Part shown: one piece after another, positions 1 to 8,822 of the stretch
How the letters are laid out: each line of letters opens with the position of its first letter
Position numbering within the stretch: position 1 is the stretch's first letter
DNA from: Flammeovirgaceae bacterium
GTDB lineage: Bacteria > Bacteroidota > Bacteroidia > Cytophagales > Cyclobacteriaceae
Reading direction: 5' to 3'
Assembly: GCA_021298015.1 (NCBI GenBank)
Contig: JAJTGY010000012.1
Coordinates: forward strand, 25,987-89,986
Length of the DNA stretch: 64,000 nt
Made by a program: the position numbers and the translations under genes
Notes under the pieces: model-generated
What the model was told of the DNA's origin: nothing
Databases searched by the model: none
What the model saw: the letters and a program-made list of their open reading frames with translations, nothing else

Positions 1-12
1 ACCGGCTGGCAC

Positions 13-42
13 TTGCAAATTAGAAGTCAATCCCTACTTTTG
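13..42 (+). promoter_or_regulatory. Bacteroidota-type promoter of the first gene
   Basis: A TTG at 13-15 is followed after exactly 19 bases by TACTTTTG at 35-42, a perfect match to the TAnnTTTG -7 box of the Bacteroidota primary sigma factor. Transcription would begin near base 48, leaving a leader of about a dozen bases before the ATG at 61. Confidence 0.6.
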
Positions 43-60
43 TAGGCCTTTTTGGCGGGC

Positions 61-390
61 ATGCAGAAGCAAACGAATCGTCTCGCAACATTGACACTGG
101 GCATTTTTGCTGCCCTCGCGATCCTGTTTTCGCATAGCTTCAGCTACCAGCCCGAACGATCAGAGAAAAACAGCGAAGCTCAGGAACAAACGGAGACCGG
201 AACCTCCGTGCAGACTGCCCCGGCCACGGTGTCCGGTCCTCAGGCATCCGTTCAAACCGAAACTGAACCCTCGGTAATTCAGGTTTGGGTGCGTGAGGTA
301 AAGCAGAAGGCGCTGGCTATCGTAACAGAAACCGCATCGTTTGTTTTCCGGCACCTCGTAGGTGCGTCCATTTCGCCACAGGCACCCTGA
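61..390 (+). CDS. small exported or membrane-anchored hypothetical protein
   Basis: A 109-residue protein of unknown function. Residues 1-28 form a basic N-terminus followed by a hydrophobic segment (about residues 9-27), so it is either a cleaved signal peptide or a single membrane anchor. Residues 30-75 are rich in Glu, Gln, Thr, Ser and Pro and are probably disordered. The last 35 residues could form an amphipathic helix. I place the start at the ATG at 61 rather than at an in-frame TTG at 52, because the ATG lies a normal distance from the promoter at 13-42. It precedes secDF by 88 bases and has its own promoter. No family was recognised. Confidence 0.6.
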   Translation: MQKQTNRLATLTLGIFAALAILFSHSFSYQPERSEKNSEAQEQTETGTSVQTAPATVSGPQASVQTETEPSVIQVWVREVKQKALAIVTETASFVFRHLVGASISPQAP

Positions 391-478
391 TTAGAATCTT
401 CCCCAATCCTAACCCGACCACTGCTATCCGGCCGGGCCTACTCATTTTCTTAACTCAAAAATCAATTCGGAATATTAT

Positions 479-3475
479 ATGCAAAACAAAGGAATAGTTG
501 TTGTACTCACCGTGGTGATCACCGCGCTGTGCTTGTACTATCTCTCCTTCACGTTCGTGTCGCGAAAAGTGCAGCAAGATGCCATCGCGTATGCTACGGA
601 CGATAAGGGGACCGTTAACCTGGCCCGGAAACAGACTTATCTGGATTCACTCTGGAACAAACCCGTGTACGATCTGGGGTTTAAAGAATACACGTACAAA
701 GAAGTCAAAGAAAACGAACTGGCACTCGGCCTCGATTTGCAGGGTGGCATGCACGTGGTACTGGAGATTTCACCAGCTGACATTGTGCGGGGCCTCGGTG
801 GTTCTTACGCCACGGACGAAACGTTTCGCGCAGCCTTGACAAAAGCGCGCGAAGGTGAAAAGCGTGGCGAGGGTAAGTTCACTGAACTTTTCCGGCAAGC
901 TGTAAATTCAGCTAAACCCGATGAGCGTCTGTCGCTGTATTTTGCTTCGGCTGCTAACAAAGACCGCATTACCCAAAGCGCCACGGATGATGAGGTGGTC
1001 GAATTTCTCGATAAAGAGATTGATCAGGCAATCGAGCGATCGTTTACCATCCTCAAGACACGTATCGACCAATTTGGCACTTCACAGCCTAACATCCAGC
1101 GGCTTCAGGGCACGGGACGTATTCAAATCGAAATTCCGGGAGCCGACAATCCCCAGCGCGTACGCAAACTTTTACAGGGTGTAGCCCGCCTGGAGTTTTG
1201 GGATGTCGCAGAATACAACGATCCGGCTTTGATTGGCGCATTGTCATCGGTAAATGATAAACTCACGCAGGAACTGCAAGCCCAACAAGCCAGCACACCT
1301 GCTATCCAAAATGCCGCCACGCCTGCCGATACCACGCAATCAGACCTGGCGAAACAACTGGCAGCCCAGGACAGCACGGGCACCTCGTTGGATTCCCTTA
1401 CCCGGGCAACCACTTCTCCGCTATTTGGAAAGTGGAGTCAGGGTATCCCCTTCTTGTATGATGTAAAAGATACCGCGGAAATCAACCGGATTCTCAGACG
1501 GCCCGATGTACGGAATCTCATTCCTTCGTCTATCAACTGGGCGTGGGATGTTAAACCCAATCCCGATGTAACTCCGGGCGTAGAAGATATTCAACTGAAC
1601 TTTTTGAATGTTGGACGAAACCGTAAACCCTTGTTGACCGGTGAGGTGATTACCGATGCCCGAAACGATTTTGATGACAAGGGCGCACCAGCCGTTACCA
1701 TGAACATGAATGCCAGCGGCACCAAAACATGGGCTAAGGTAACGCGCGAGGCTTCCCAGCGCCAACCGAAAGGCCGCATCGCCATTGTATTGGATAATTT
1801 TGTTTACACGGCTCCCACGGTTCAGGGCGAAATTCCCAACGGCAACTCCCAGATTACGGGGAACTTTGCGTTGGAAGAAGCCAAAGATTTGGCAAACGTT
1901 CTGAAGGCGGGTTCGCTGCCGGCACCTACCCGCATTGTGGAGGAGGCCATTGTTGGCCCCACGCTGGGTAAGGTTGCCCAAAATCAAGGTTTGATCTCCA
2001 TGGCTTGCGGTCTCGCGCTGGTGGTGATTTTCATGATTGCGTATTATGCGAAAGGTGGCTGGATTGCCAACCTGGCGTTGCTGTTCAACATCTTCTTCAT
2101 CCTGGGAATTTTGGCTCAGCTCGACTCTGCGCTTACGCTGCCGGGTATTGCCGGTATTGTATTGACCATGGGTATGGCCGTAGATGCCAACGTACTGATT
2201 TATGAACGAATTAAAGAAGAGATGCGCCATGGCCGTAAATTGTTGGATGCCATTAAGAAAGGTTACCAACGCGCCTTTGCCACCATCTTTGACTCGAACC
2301 TAACAACCCTGCTCACCGCTATCGCTTTGTTTGTCTACGGTCAGGGGCCGCTCCGCGGCTTTGCCATTGTGTTAATGATCGGCATTGGCACCTCGTTCTT
2401 CTCGGCCGTTTACATCTCTCGCGTTTTTGTGGAGTGGATCACCCGGAAAGGTGACGAATCAAAAATCAGTTTCGAAACCGGGTTGTCTGGCATGGTGCGC
2501 AAGCGCAGGGAGTTTGATTTTATTGGAGCGCGCAAGATCGCCTATATCGGCTCTGTCGCTTTCATTGTGTTGGGAGCCGTCCTGATTGCCATTCAGGGCC
2601 TGAACCTCGGGGTAGATTTTAAGGGTGGACGCTCGTATGTAGTTACCTTTAGGGAATCGGTAGAGGCCACCGAAATGAAAGTGGCGCTTGCCCAGGGATT
2701 TGAAAATGCCGGGACTGAGGTGAAAAACTTCGGCAGCAACAACGCCATTAAAGTAACTACAGCTTACCTGATTGATGATGACAGTGATGCCGCAGATGAA
2801 AAAGTGAAGAGTGCCTTGATTAGCGGGGTCGCCAAAAAAACCGGCTTTACCTACGTTGAAAATGCCAGCGAAGTGGCGGATAAAACGTTTACCATTGGTT
2901 CTTCGTCTAAGGTTAGTGCCACGGTAGCGGATGACATCAAGAACTCGGCCTGGAAAGCCAGTCTCTTGTCCTTGATCGCCATCTTCATTTACATTTTGGT
3001 GCGTTTCAAAAAGTGGCAGTACTCGGCCGGTGCCATCGTAGCTACGGTACACGACACGTTGTTTGTATTTGCTGCCTTTGCCGTGGCGCGTGTATTTGGC
3101 ATCGCGTTTGAAATTGACCAGGTGTTTGTGGCAGCCGTCTTGACCGTTATTGGTTACTCAATCAACGACACGGTGATCATCTTTGACCGGATTCGCGAAT
3201 ACTTCGAAATGGGTACCTCGCACGATCGCAAGCGCATCTTCAACGATGCGATCAACAGCACGCTGGCCCGAACTTTGATCACCTCAGGAACAACATTAGT
3301 AGTGGTGATTGTGCTGTTCCTCTTTGGAGGCGAATCGTTGCGCGGATTCTCGTTTGCGCTGTTGCTCGGTATTGGCGTGGGTACATTCTCATCCATTTTC
3401 ATCGCATCTCCGGTAGTTTATGATTTCGACAAGAAGGGCGAAGAAACACCCGCCCTACAACCGAAGGCGGCCTAG
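479..3475 (+). CDS. secDF: fused protein translocase subunit SecDF
   Basis: A 998-residue fusion of SecD and SecF, the membrane proteins that use the proton-motive force to pull exported proteins through SecYEG. The SecD half has the first membrane helix at residues 5-27, the motif DLQGGMHVVLEI near residue 85, a large periplasmic P1 domain containing a lineage-typical low-complexity insertion (about residues 260-310, rich in Gln, Ala and Thr), and a five-helix block around 500-640. The SecF half starts near residue 680, with LNLGVDFKGGRSY and a second helix block (about 820-980) containing GYSINDTVIIFDRIRE. Fusion in one chain is usual in Bacteroidota. The gene ends at a strong bidirectional hairpin shared with the convergent nhaD. 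Confidence 0.96.
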   Translation: MQNKGIVVVLTVVITALCLYYLSFTFVSRKVQQDAIAYATDDKGTVNLARKQTYLDSLWNKPVYDLGFKEYTYKEVKENELALGLDLQGGMHVVLEISPADIVRGLGGSYATDETFRAALTKAREGEKRGEGKFTELFRQAVNSAKPDERLSLYFASAANKDRITQSATDDEVVEFLDKEIDQAIERSFTILKTRIDQFGTSQPNIQRLQGTGRIQIEIPGADNPQRVRKLLQGVARLEFWDVAEYNDPALIGALSSVNDKLTQELQAQQASTPAIQNAATPADTTQSDLAKQLAAQDSTGTSLDSLTRATTSPLFGKWSQGIPFLYDVKDTAEINRILRRPDVRNLIPSSINWAWDVKPNPDVTPGVEDIQLNFLNVGRNRKPLLTGEVITDARNDFDDKGAPAVTMNMNASGTKTWAKVTREASQRQPKGRIAIVLDNFVYTAPTVQGEIPNGNSQITGNFALEEAKDLANVLKAGSLPAPTRIVEEAIVGPTLGKVAQNQGLISMACGLALVVIFMIAYYAKGGWIANLALLFNIFFILGILAQLDSALTLPGIAGIVLTMGMAVDANVLIYERIKEEMRHGRKLLDAIKKGYQRAFATIFDSNLTTLLTAIALFVYGQGPLRGFAIVLMIGIGTSFFSAVYISRVFVEWITRKGDESKISFETGLSGMVRKRREFDFIGARKIAYIGSVAFIVLGAVLIAIQGLNLGVDFKGGRSYVVTFRESVEATEMKVALAQGFENAGTEVKNFGSNNAIKVTTAYLIDDDSDAADEKVKSALISGVAKKTGFTYVENASEVADKTFTIGSSSKVSATVADDIKNSAWKASLLSLIAIFIYILVRFKKWQYSAGAIVATVHDTLFVFAAFAVARVFGIAFEIDQVFVAAVLTVIGYSINDTVIIFDRIREYFEMGTSHDRKRIFNDAINSTLARTLITSGTTLVVVIVLFLFGGESLRGFSFALLLGIGVGTFSSIFIASPVVYDFDKKGEETPALQPKAA

Positions 3476-3497
3476 GCCAAACACGTTTTTGCATGAA

Positions 3498-3530
3498 ACA
3501 AAGGCCGCGTACGCGGCCTTTGTTTTTTTC
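3498..3530 (+). terminator. bidirectional intrinsic terminator between secDF and nhaD
   Basis: A perfect palindrome (stem ACAAAGGCCGCGT paired with ACGCGGCCTTTGT, 3498-3523) is followed by a run of T on the plus strand to 3529. On the minus strand it is followed by a TTTGTTT-like stretch. It lies between two convergent genes, so it can serve both, although it sits a few bases beyond the nhaD stop codon. Confidence 0.85.
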
Positions 3531-4863
3531 AGGCACTTAACAACAGGTAAACAACAGCTCCACCTACATAACCTAAAAACGCCAGCCAGCTAATCCGCTT
3601 GACGTACCAGATAAACTCGATACGTTCCATACCCATTGCCGCCACCCCGGCTGCCGACCCGATAATCAGCAAGCTGCCGCCTGTACCCGCACAGTAAGCG
3701 AGGTAATGCCATAATGTACTGTCCACCGGAAATTCGGTCAGTGAATACATGCCCATGCTGGCGGCAACCAAAGGCACGTTATCCACAATAGCGGAGAGCA
3801 CCCCGATCAGGCTTACAATGATGCGGGAATCACCGAACGTACGGTCGAGCGTAGCTGCAAAATGATGCAGCGTCTGCATCGACTCCAGCGCACTCACGGC
3901 CAAAAGAATTCCAAAGAAGAACAACACGCTCGGCACATCGGCACGCGAAAGCGCAGTAGCCACCGAAAACTTACGTCTCTCAAATTCATCGGCAGCCGGG
4001 TTGATGATCTCCGAGATGATCCAAAGCACGCCCAGCCCAAGCAGGATTCCCATGTACGGTGGCAAGTGAGTGACCGACTTAAACACAGGCACGAACACCA
4101 GCGACCCGATGCCCGCCAACAGCATCAGTCGGCTGGCAAACCCGGGTTGATGATTACCGGCAGGAGAATGGGCTTCGCCAATCGACCCCTTTAGCTTTGT
4201 ATTGAGAACCAATAAAGGAACCAGCAGGCAAACCATGCTGGGTAAGAAAAGACCTTTCATAATGGCCCCCGATGTAATCTGGCCACCGATCCAAAGCATG
4301 GTTGTGGTTACATCGCCAATGGGTGACCACGCGCCTCCGGCATTGGCGGCAATCACGATCATTCCCGCAAAGAAGAGTCGCCTATCCTGATCGGGTATCA
4401 ACTTCCGCACCAGCGATACCATGACAATCGTGGTGGTGAGGTTATCCAGAATAGCGGACAGAAAAAAGGTGACCCAACTCACCAGCCACATGAGCGTGCG
4501 AACATTTGTAGTTCTGATACGATCGGTAATGATTCGAAACCCCTCATGGGCATCGACCAACTCTACAATAGTCATGGCACCGAGCAGAAAGAATAGAATC
4601 GCTGCAATTTGACCCAGGTGATGCGACAACTCCGCCCGAATGAACGAGGAATAAAGATCACCGTCTGCTGGCGATTGGGCCGCAACAAATGAGCTATAAC
4701 CGGGCGTTTGTTCAAATTGAGCATTGGGCGGTTGCCAGGCAAAAAGTGCCCAGCACAATACACCCGTGATTAGCGCTGTCGCGGCTTTGTTGATCTTTAT
4801 CGGATGCTCCAACGCAATGGCCAGATAACCGATGATGAAGACCACGATGATCAGGTTTTCCAT
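3529..4863 (-). CDS. nhaD: NhaD-type Na+/H+ antiporter
   Basis: A 444-residue inner-membrane protein of the ion transporter superfamily, NhaD branch, which expels sodium in exchange for protons. About a dozen hydrophobic segments are visible. Paired re-entrant motifs typical of the family occur as SAILDNLTTTIVMVSLVRKL in the first half and SAIVDNVPLVAASMGM in the second. The Asp-Asn pairs in these are conserved ion-site residues. An ArsB-like assignment is less likely because of the sequence AANAGGAWSPIGDVTTTMLW, which fits NhaD. The gene is divergent from a two-component system 102 bases away, so that pair might control it, but nothing in the sequence proves this. Confidence 0.9.
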   Translation of the reverse strand: MENLIIVVFIIGYLAIALEHPIKINKAATALITGVLCWALFAWQPPNAQFEQTPGYSSFVAAQSPADGDLYSSFIRAELSHHLGQIAAILFFLLGAMTIVELVDAHEGFRIITDRIRTTNVRTLMWLVSWVTFFLSAILDNLTTTIVMVSLVRKLIPDQDRRLFFAGMIVIAANAGGAWSPIGDVTTTMLWIGGQITSGAIMKGLFLPSMVCLLVPLLVLNTKLKGSIGEAHSPAGNHQPGFASRLMLLAGIGSLVFVPVFKSVTHLPPYMGILLGLGVLWIISEIINPAADEFERRKFSVATALSRADVPSVLFFFGILLAVSALESMQTLHHFAATLDRTFGDSRIIVSLIGVLSAIVDNVPLVAASMGMYSLTEFPVDSTLWHYLAYCAGTGGSLLIIGSAAGVAAMGMERIEFIWYVKRISWLAFLGYVGGAVVYLLLSA

Positions 4864-4953
4864 ACTAGTTTCGTGAGGGGAAAGATGGCAGCCCGCACGA
4901 AAGAAACGGGCGTTGCCTGCAGGCTTCTAATGAATTTTTAATAAGTGACACGC

Positions 4954-4961
4954 TACCTTTG
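4954..4961 (+). promoter_or_regulatory. -7 box almost abutting the response-regulator start codon
   Basis: TACCTTTG matches TAnnTTTG perfectly. It ends only four bases before the ATG at 4966, so transcription from it would start at or very close to the start codon, giving a leaderless message. The -33 element is weak (an ATTTTTA stretch near 4934). Confidence 0.5.
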
Positions 4962-4965
4962 CTCT

Positions 4966-5640
4966 ATGCGTATTTTGTTGATTGAGGACGAACCAAAGAC
5001 GATTGTTTCGGTTAAGAAGGGTCTTGAAGAAAACGCCTACACGGTAGATGCCACCACTGATGGCAAAACCGGCAAACACCTGGCCTTTCGTAACTCCTAC
5101 GACCTGATCATTTCCGACATCATCATGCCCGGGCTTAGTGGGCTTGAATTGTGCCGCGAAATCCGAAAAGCCAAAATCAATACACCCATTCTGCTGTTGA
5201 CCGCACTTTCCAGTACAGACGATGTTGTGACAGGGCTGGATAGCGGAGCCGATGACTACCTGGCGAAACCTTTTGAGTTCAAAGAATTGCTGGCCAGAAC
5301 ACGGGCGTTAACCAAGAGAAAAGGTGATATACAATGGGACAGCACGCTGGTCTATGAGGACCTCAGCCTGGACACCGAAACCAAGGTGGTCAAGCGTGCC
5401 GGAAACATCATCCGGCTCACCGCAAAAGAATTTGCGCTACTCGAGCATTTTATGCGCAATCCGGAACGCACACTGTCAAAAGCCGAACTGGCCCGCCACG
5501 TTTGGGGCATTGATTTTGATACCGGTACCAACATGGTGGAGGTTTACGTCAATTACCTGCGAAACAAAATGGACCGCGACTTTGATACCCGCCTGATTCA
5601 TACGCACTTTGGGCTCGGGTACATCTTGAAAAAAGCCTAG
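4966..5640 (+). CDS. OmpR-family response regulator
   Basis: A 224-residue two-domain regulator. The receiver domain (residues 1-115) has the acidic pocket IEDE, phospho-acceptor Asp51 in ISDIIMPGLSG, Thr79 and Lys101 (LAKPF). The winged-helix DNA-binding domain covers about residues 125-224 with VWGIDFDTGTNMVEVYVNYLRNK compressed around the recognition helix. A GTG 21 bases upstream is also in frame, but the ATG at 4966 gives the normal receiver start MRILLIEDEP. It is followed after three bases by the histidine kinase gene, with which it forms an operon. Close in type to CusR/RprY-like regulators; the signal is unknown. Confidence 0.93.
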   Translation: MRILLIEDEPKTIVSVKKGLEENAYTVDATTDGKTGKHLAFRNSYDLIISDIIMPGLSGLELCREIRKAKINTPILLLTALSSTDDVVTGLDSGADDYLAKPFEFKELLARTRALTKRKGDIQWDSTLVYEDLSLDTETKVVKRAGNIIRLTAKEFALLEHFMRNPERTLSKAELARHVWGIDFDTGTNMVEVYVNYLRNKMDRDFDTRLIHTHFGLGYILKKA

Positions 5641-5643
5641 TCC

Positions 5644-7014
5644 GTGCAAATCCGCACCCGCCTCACCGTCCAGTTTACGCTATGGGTAACCGGAATCATC
5701 TCTGTAGCTTTCCTGGCCATCTACACCCAGATGCAGCTGGTTACCCACGAGGACTTCCGGGAGCGGTTGCGGAAAAAGGCCATAACTTCTGCGGTGTTGC
5801 TGTTGAAAGTGGAGGAAGTCGACTCGGTATTGCTCCGCACCATTGACCTGGCCAAGCGTGACCTCTTGCACCATGAAAATATTTCGATTCTAAATGAGTA
5901 CAGGGAAGAGATTTACACCAACAATGATAAGATTCACTTCAAACTAGGCCCGGATTTTTTTCAACAGGTGGAAAACGAAGGGGGAGCCACTCGCCAACAG
6001 GGAGATTTTGATGTTATCGGAGTGCCATTTCACGATCGGGGAAAGCACTACACGCTCGTAGCCGGGGCAGTTAATGAAGACGGTGAAGAGCGTTTGCGCA
6101 GTTTGCGCGTGACGCTTGTAGCACTTGGAGCCGGCATGGTACTCATTATAGCATTGGCCGGATGGATCTATGCGGGGCGTGCACTTCGCCCGATACAAAA
6201 AATGATTCGGGATCTTCAGCAAATTTCACCCAGCGAGTTGACCTCGCGGCTTGAAACGCCCCGCCATTTGGATGAAATCGGTCGCCTCACCACCATCATC
6301 AATGATCTGCTAACGCGAATCGAACGGGCATTCGAAACCGAAAAACAATTTGTCAGCAATGTTTCGCACGAGCTCAAAAACCCCCTGACGAAAATCACCT
6401 CGCAACTGGAAGTAACACTATTGCGACCGCGCCCGCCCGAAGAGTACCAAAAATTGCTGGAGTCACTGCTGGAAGATACGCGCGACCTCAACCAACTGGC
6501 CAACAGTTTGCTGGAATTGGCACGACTTTCAGCCGTACGAAATGGTCAGCCAATGGAAACGGTTCGATTGGATGAAGTACTGTGGGATGCCCGCGACCAC
6601 GTGCTCAAAATTAACGAGCACTTTCACGTCACCGTGGTGCCCCTGCAACTACCAGACGAGGCCGTCCACCTGGAATTACCCGGGCATGGCCACCTTCTCC
6701 GGCTGGCGCTCCAAAACATCATCGAAAATGCCTGCAAGTTTTCGCCCGACCATACGGCCCGGATTGAACTTAACCGCGAGCCAGGTGCGTTCGTCATTTT
6801 GGTTTCGGATCGTGGCCCCGGCATTCCACCCGAAGATTTGGCCAACATCCTGAATCCGTTTTTCCGCAGCAATGCCACCTCGCAAACAAAAGGCCATGGT
6901 ATCGGTCTGTCGCTGGTTAGCCGAATTGTGGCACTTCATGGCGGAACGATTCATTTCGAACAAAGGCAGCCCGGAACATGCGTCCGGATCACTATCCCGC
7001 AGCGGGCCTTTTAA
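5644..7014 (+). CDS. sensor histidine kinase, partner of the upstream regulator
   Basis: A 456-residue membrane sensor kinase beginning with GTG three bases after the regulator's stop. Helices lie at about residues 9-29 and 155-176 and enclose a periplasmic sensor region of about 125 residues. A HAMP linker follows (about 178-232), then the H box SHELKNPLTK with phospho-accepting His242, the N box IENACKFS, and the ATP-lid motifs DRGPGIPPEDL and GHGIGLSLV. The short extracytoplasmic domain has no recognised family. Domain order resembles CusS-type kinases that sense envelope or metal stress, but the ligand cannot be read from the sequence. An intrinsic terminator follows at 7159. Confidence 0.92.
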   Translation: MQIRTRLTVQFTLWVTGIISVAFLAIYTQMQLVTHEDFRERLRKKAITSAVLLLKVEEVDSVLLRTIDLAKRDLLHHENISILNEYREEIYTNNDKIHFKLGPDFFQQVENEGGATRQQGDFDVIGVPFHDRGKHYTLVAGAVNEDGEERLRSLRVTLVALGAGMVLIIALAGWIYAGRALRPIQKMIRDLQQISPSELTSRLETPRHLDEIGRLTTIINDLLTRIERAFETEKQFVSNVSHELKNPLTKITSQLEVTLLRPRPPEEYQKLLESLLEDTRDLNQLANSLLELARLSAVRNGQPMETVRLDEVLWDARDHVLKINEHFHVTVVPLQLPDEAVHLELPGHGHLLRLALQNIIENACKFSPDHTARIELNREPGAFVILVSDRGPGIPPEDLANILNPFFRSNATSQTKGHGIGLSLVSRIVALHGGTIHFEQRQPGTCVRITIPQRAF

Positions 7015-7158
7015 GTTTTTTCTAATTGATGTTTCCGGCCGGACAACTCGCTGAAGTCTACCTTTCGAAAAGTTTTAGAGGTTTAAAGATTCGGGTTTTT
7101 TCATAGTACAGGTTTATTTTTTGGGGAACCATTGTGTCAGTCAAACCAATCGCCCCAA

Positions 7159-7190
7159 AGGGTCAGCGCAAGCTGACCCTTCTATTTTTG
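7159..7190 (+). terminator. intrinsic terminator after the two-component operon
   Basis: A nine-base stem AGGGTCAGC/GCTGACCCT (7159-7180) closes a GCAA tetraloop of the stable GNRA class and is followed by TCTATTTTTG. It lies 144 bases after the kinase stop codon and upstream of prfC. The rest of 7015-7238 holds no gene that I can support. Confidence 0.75.
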
Positions 7191-7220
7191 GAAGAAAAGT
7201 AACGCTGCGGCTGTTTTTAG

Positions 7221-7228
7221 TAGTTTTG
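7221..7228 (+). promoter_or_regulatory. -7 box of prfC
   Basis: TAGTTTTG matches TAnnTTTG and ends ten bases before the prfC ATG at 7239. No clear TTTG is present about 19 bases upstream (the nearest, at 7187-7190, is about 30 away), so this is a partial promoter match. Confidence 0.45.
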
Positions 7229-7238
7229 CGGCCGCTTT

Positions 7239-8822
7239 ATGAACCTCCCCTCTGAAATTGCCAGGCGCAGAACCTTTGGCATCATTAGTCACCCGGATGC
7301 GGGCAAAACCACGCTTACCGAAAAGCTCCTGCTGTTTGGCGGTGCCATTCAAAAGGCCGGAGCGGTAAAATCCAGCAAAATCAAGGAACACGCCCGCAGC
7401 GACTGGATGGAGATCGAAAAACAACGCGGTATTTCCGTGGCCACATCGGTGATGGGCTTCAACTATAAGGATCTCAAAATCAATCTGCTGGATACCCCCG
7501 GTCACCAGGACTTTGCCGAAGATACCTTCCGCACGCTCACCGCAGTGGATAGCGTTATAATGGTGATTGATTGCGTGAAAGGTGTGGAGATGCAAACGGA
7601 GAAGCTGATGGAGGTTTGCCGCATGCGCAGCACACCGGTGCTCTGTTTCATCAACAAACTGGATCGCGAAGGCCAGGATCCTTTCGACTTGCTGGATGAA
7701 ATTGAACAAAAGCTTGACATTAAGGTACGGCCGTTAAGCTGGCCGATTAGCATGGGGAAAACATTCCGCGGAGTCTACAGCCTTTACGAAAAGAAGCTAC
7801 ACCTTTTTACGCCCAGCAAAACTACCGTAGAAGAGGGCGTTGAAATCACGGACATCAATAGTACCGAATTGGATCACCTGGTGGGTGAGAATAATGCCGC
7901 CAAACTCCGCGCTGACGTTGAGTTGATTGAAGGCGTATACCCCGAATTCGATGTAAACGAATACCTGGCGGGTCGCGTAGCCCCGGTGTTTTTTGGAAGC
8001 GCAGTCAACAACTTTGGTGTGAAGGAGCTACTCGACACGTTCATTCGTATTGCCCCTCCCCCGCAACCGAGGGCTACATCGCTGCGCGTGGTGCACCCGG
8101 AAGAATCTAAATTTTCAGGTTTCATTTTTAAGATCCACGCCAACATGGATCCCAAACACCGAAACCGCATCGCGTTCATCCGCATCTGCTCCGGCAAATT
8201 TGAGCGGGGCAACAACTACTACCATGTGCGTCAGGAGAAATCGCTTCGGTTTTCCAATGCTACCGCCTTTATGGCACAAGACCGCGAAACCGTTGAAGAA
8301 GCCTGGCCGGGCGATATTGTGGGGATCTATGACACGGGTAATCTAAAGATTGGGGATACGCTGACCGAAGGTGAAAAAACAGTCTACACGGGTATTCCAA
8401 GTTTTTCGCCCGAGATATTCAAAGAAGTGCTGAACAAGGACGCCATGAAAACCAAGCAATTGGAAAAAGGGCTCCAGCAGTTAATGGAGGAAGGCGTGGC
8501 CCAGTTATTCACATTCGACATTGGCAAACGCAAAGTGGTAGGCACTGTGGGTGCGCTGCAGTTTGAAGTCATTCAGTTTCGCCTGAAGCACGAGTACAGC
8601 GCCACGGTGGAGTTTGTACCACAAAATATCTACAAAGCGTGTTGGATTAGCAGCAGCAATCCTCAAAAACTGCAGGAGTTCATTGACAGCAAACAGCGGC
8701 ATATCGCCCGCGATAAGGAGGGAAAACTGGTATTTATGGCTGAGTCAAAAGCATGGCTGCAAATGGTACAAGACAACTTCCCGGAAATCCAGTTTCATTT
8801 TACGTCTGAATTCAAGAGCTAG
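7239..8822 (+). CDS. prfC: peptide chain release factor 3
   Basis: A 527-residue translational GTPase that recycles RF1 and RF2 from the ribosome after termination. The P-loop HPDAGKTT lies at residues 18-25, followed by switch [10 protein letters not shown] and the NKLD-type guanine motif in [10 protein letters not shown]. The long insertion and the downstream OB-like domains with the segment [18 protein letters not shown] are typical of RF3 and separate it from EF-G and TetM. Length is normal for the family. The ATG start follows a TAnnTTTG box. Its stop codon overlaps by four bases with the stop of the convergent GWxTD gene. Confidence 0.96.
   Translation: MNLPSEIARRRTFGIISHPDAGKTTLTEKLLLFGGAIQKAGAVKSSKIKEHARSDWMEIEKQRGISVATSVMGFNYKDLKINLLDTPGHQDFAEDTFRTLTAVDSVIMVIDCVKGVEMQTEKLMEVCRMRSTPVLCFINKLDREGQDPFDLLDEIEQKLDIKVRPLSWPISMGKTFRGVYSLYEKKLHLFTPSKTTVEEGVEITDINSTELDHLVGENNAAKLRADVELIEGVYPEFDVNEYLAGRVAPVFFGSAVNNFGVKELLDTFIRIAPPPQPRATSLRVVHPEESKFSGFIFKIHANMDPKHRNRIAFIRICSGKFERGNNYYHVRQEKSLRFSNATAFMAQDRETVEEAWPGDIVGIYDTGNLKIGDTLTEGEKTVYTGIPSFSPEIFKEVLNKDAMKTKQLEKGLQQLMEEGVAQLFTFDIGKRKVVGTVGALQFEVIQFRLKHEYSATVEFVPQNIYKACWISSSNPQKLQEFIDSKQRHIARDKEGKLVFMAESKAWLQMVQDNFPEIQFHFTSEFKS

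Noticed and set aside
1421..2269. A 282-codon open frame antisense to secDF
   Set aside because: It lies fully inside the well-supported secDF gene, has no start context or family match, and such shadows are common in GC-rich codons.
7239..8822. Tetracycline-resistance ribosomal protection protein or EF-G
   Set aside because: Motifs and length (527 residues) match release factor 3; EF-G and TetM are about 640-700 residues.
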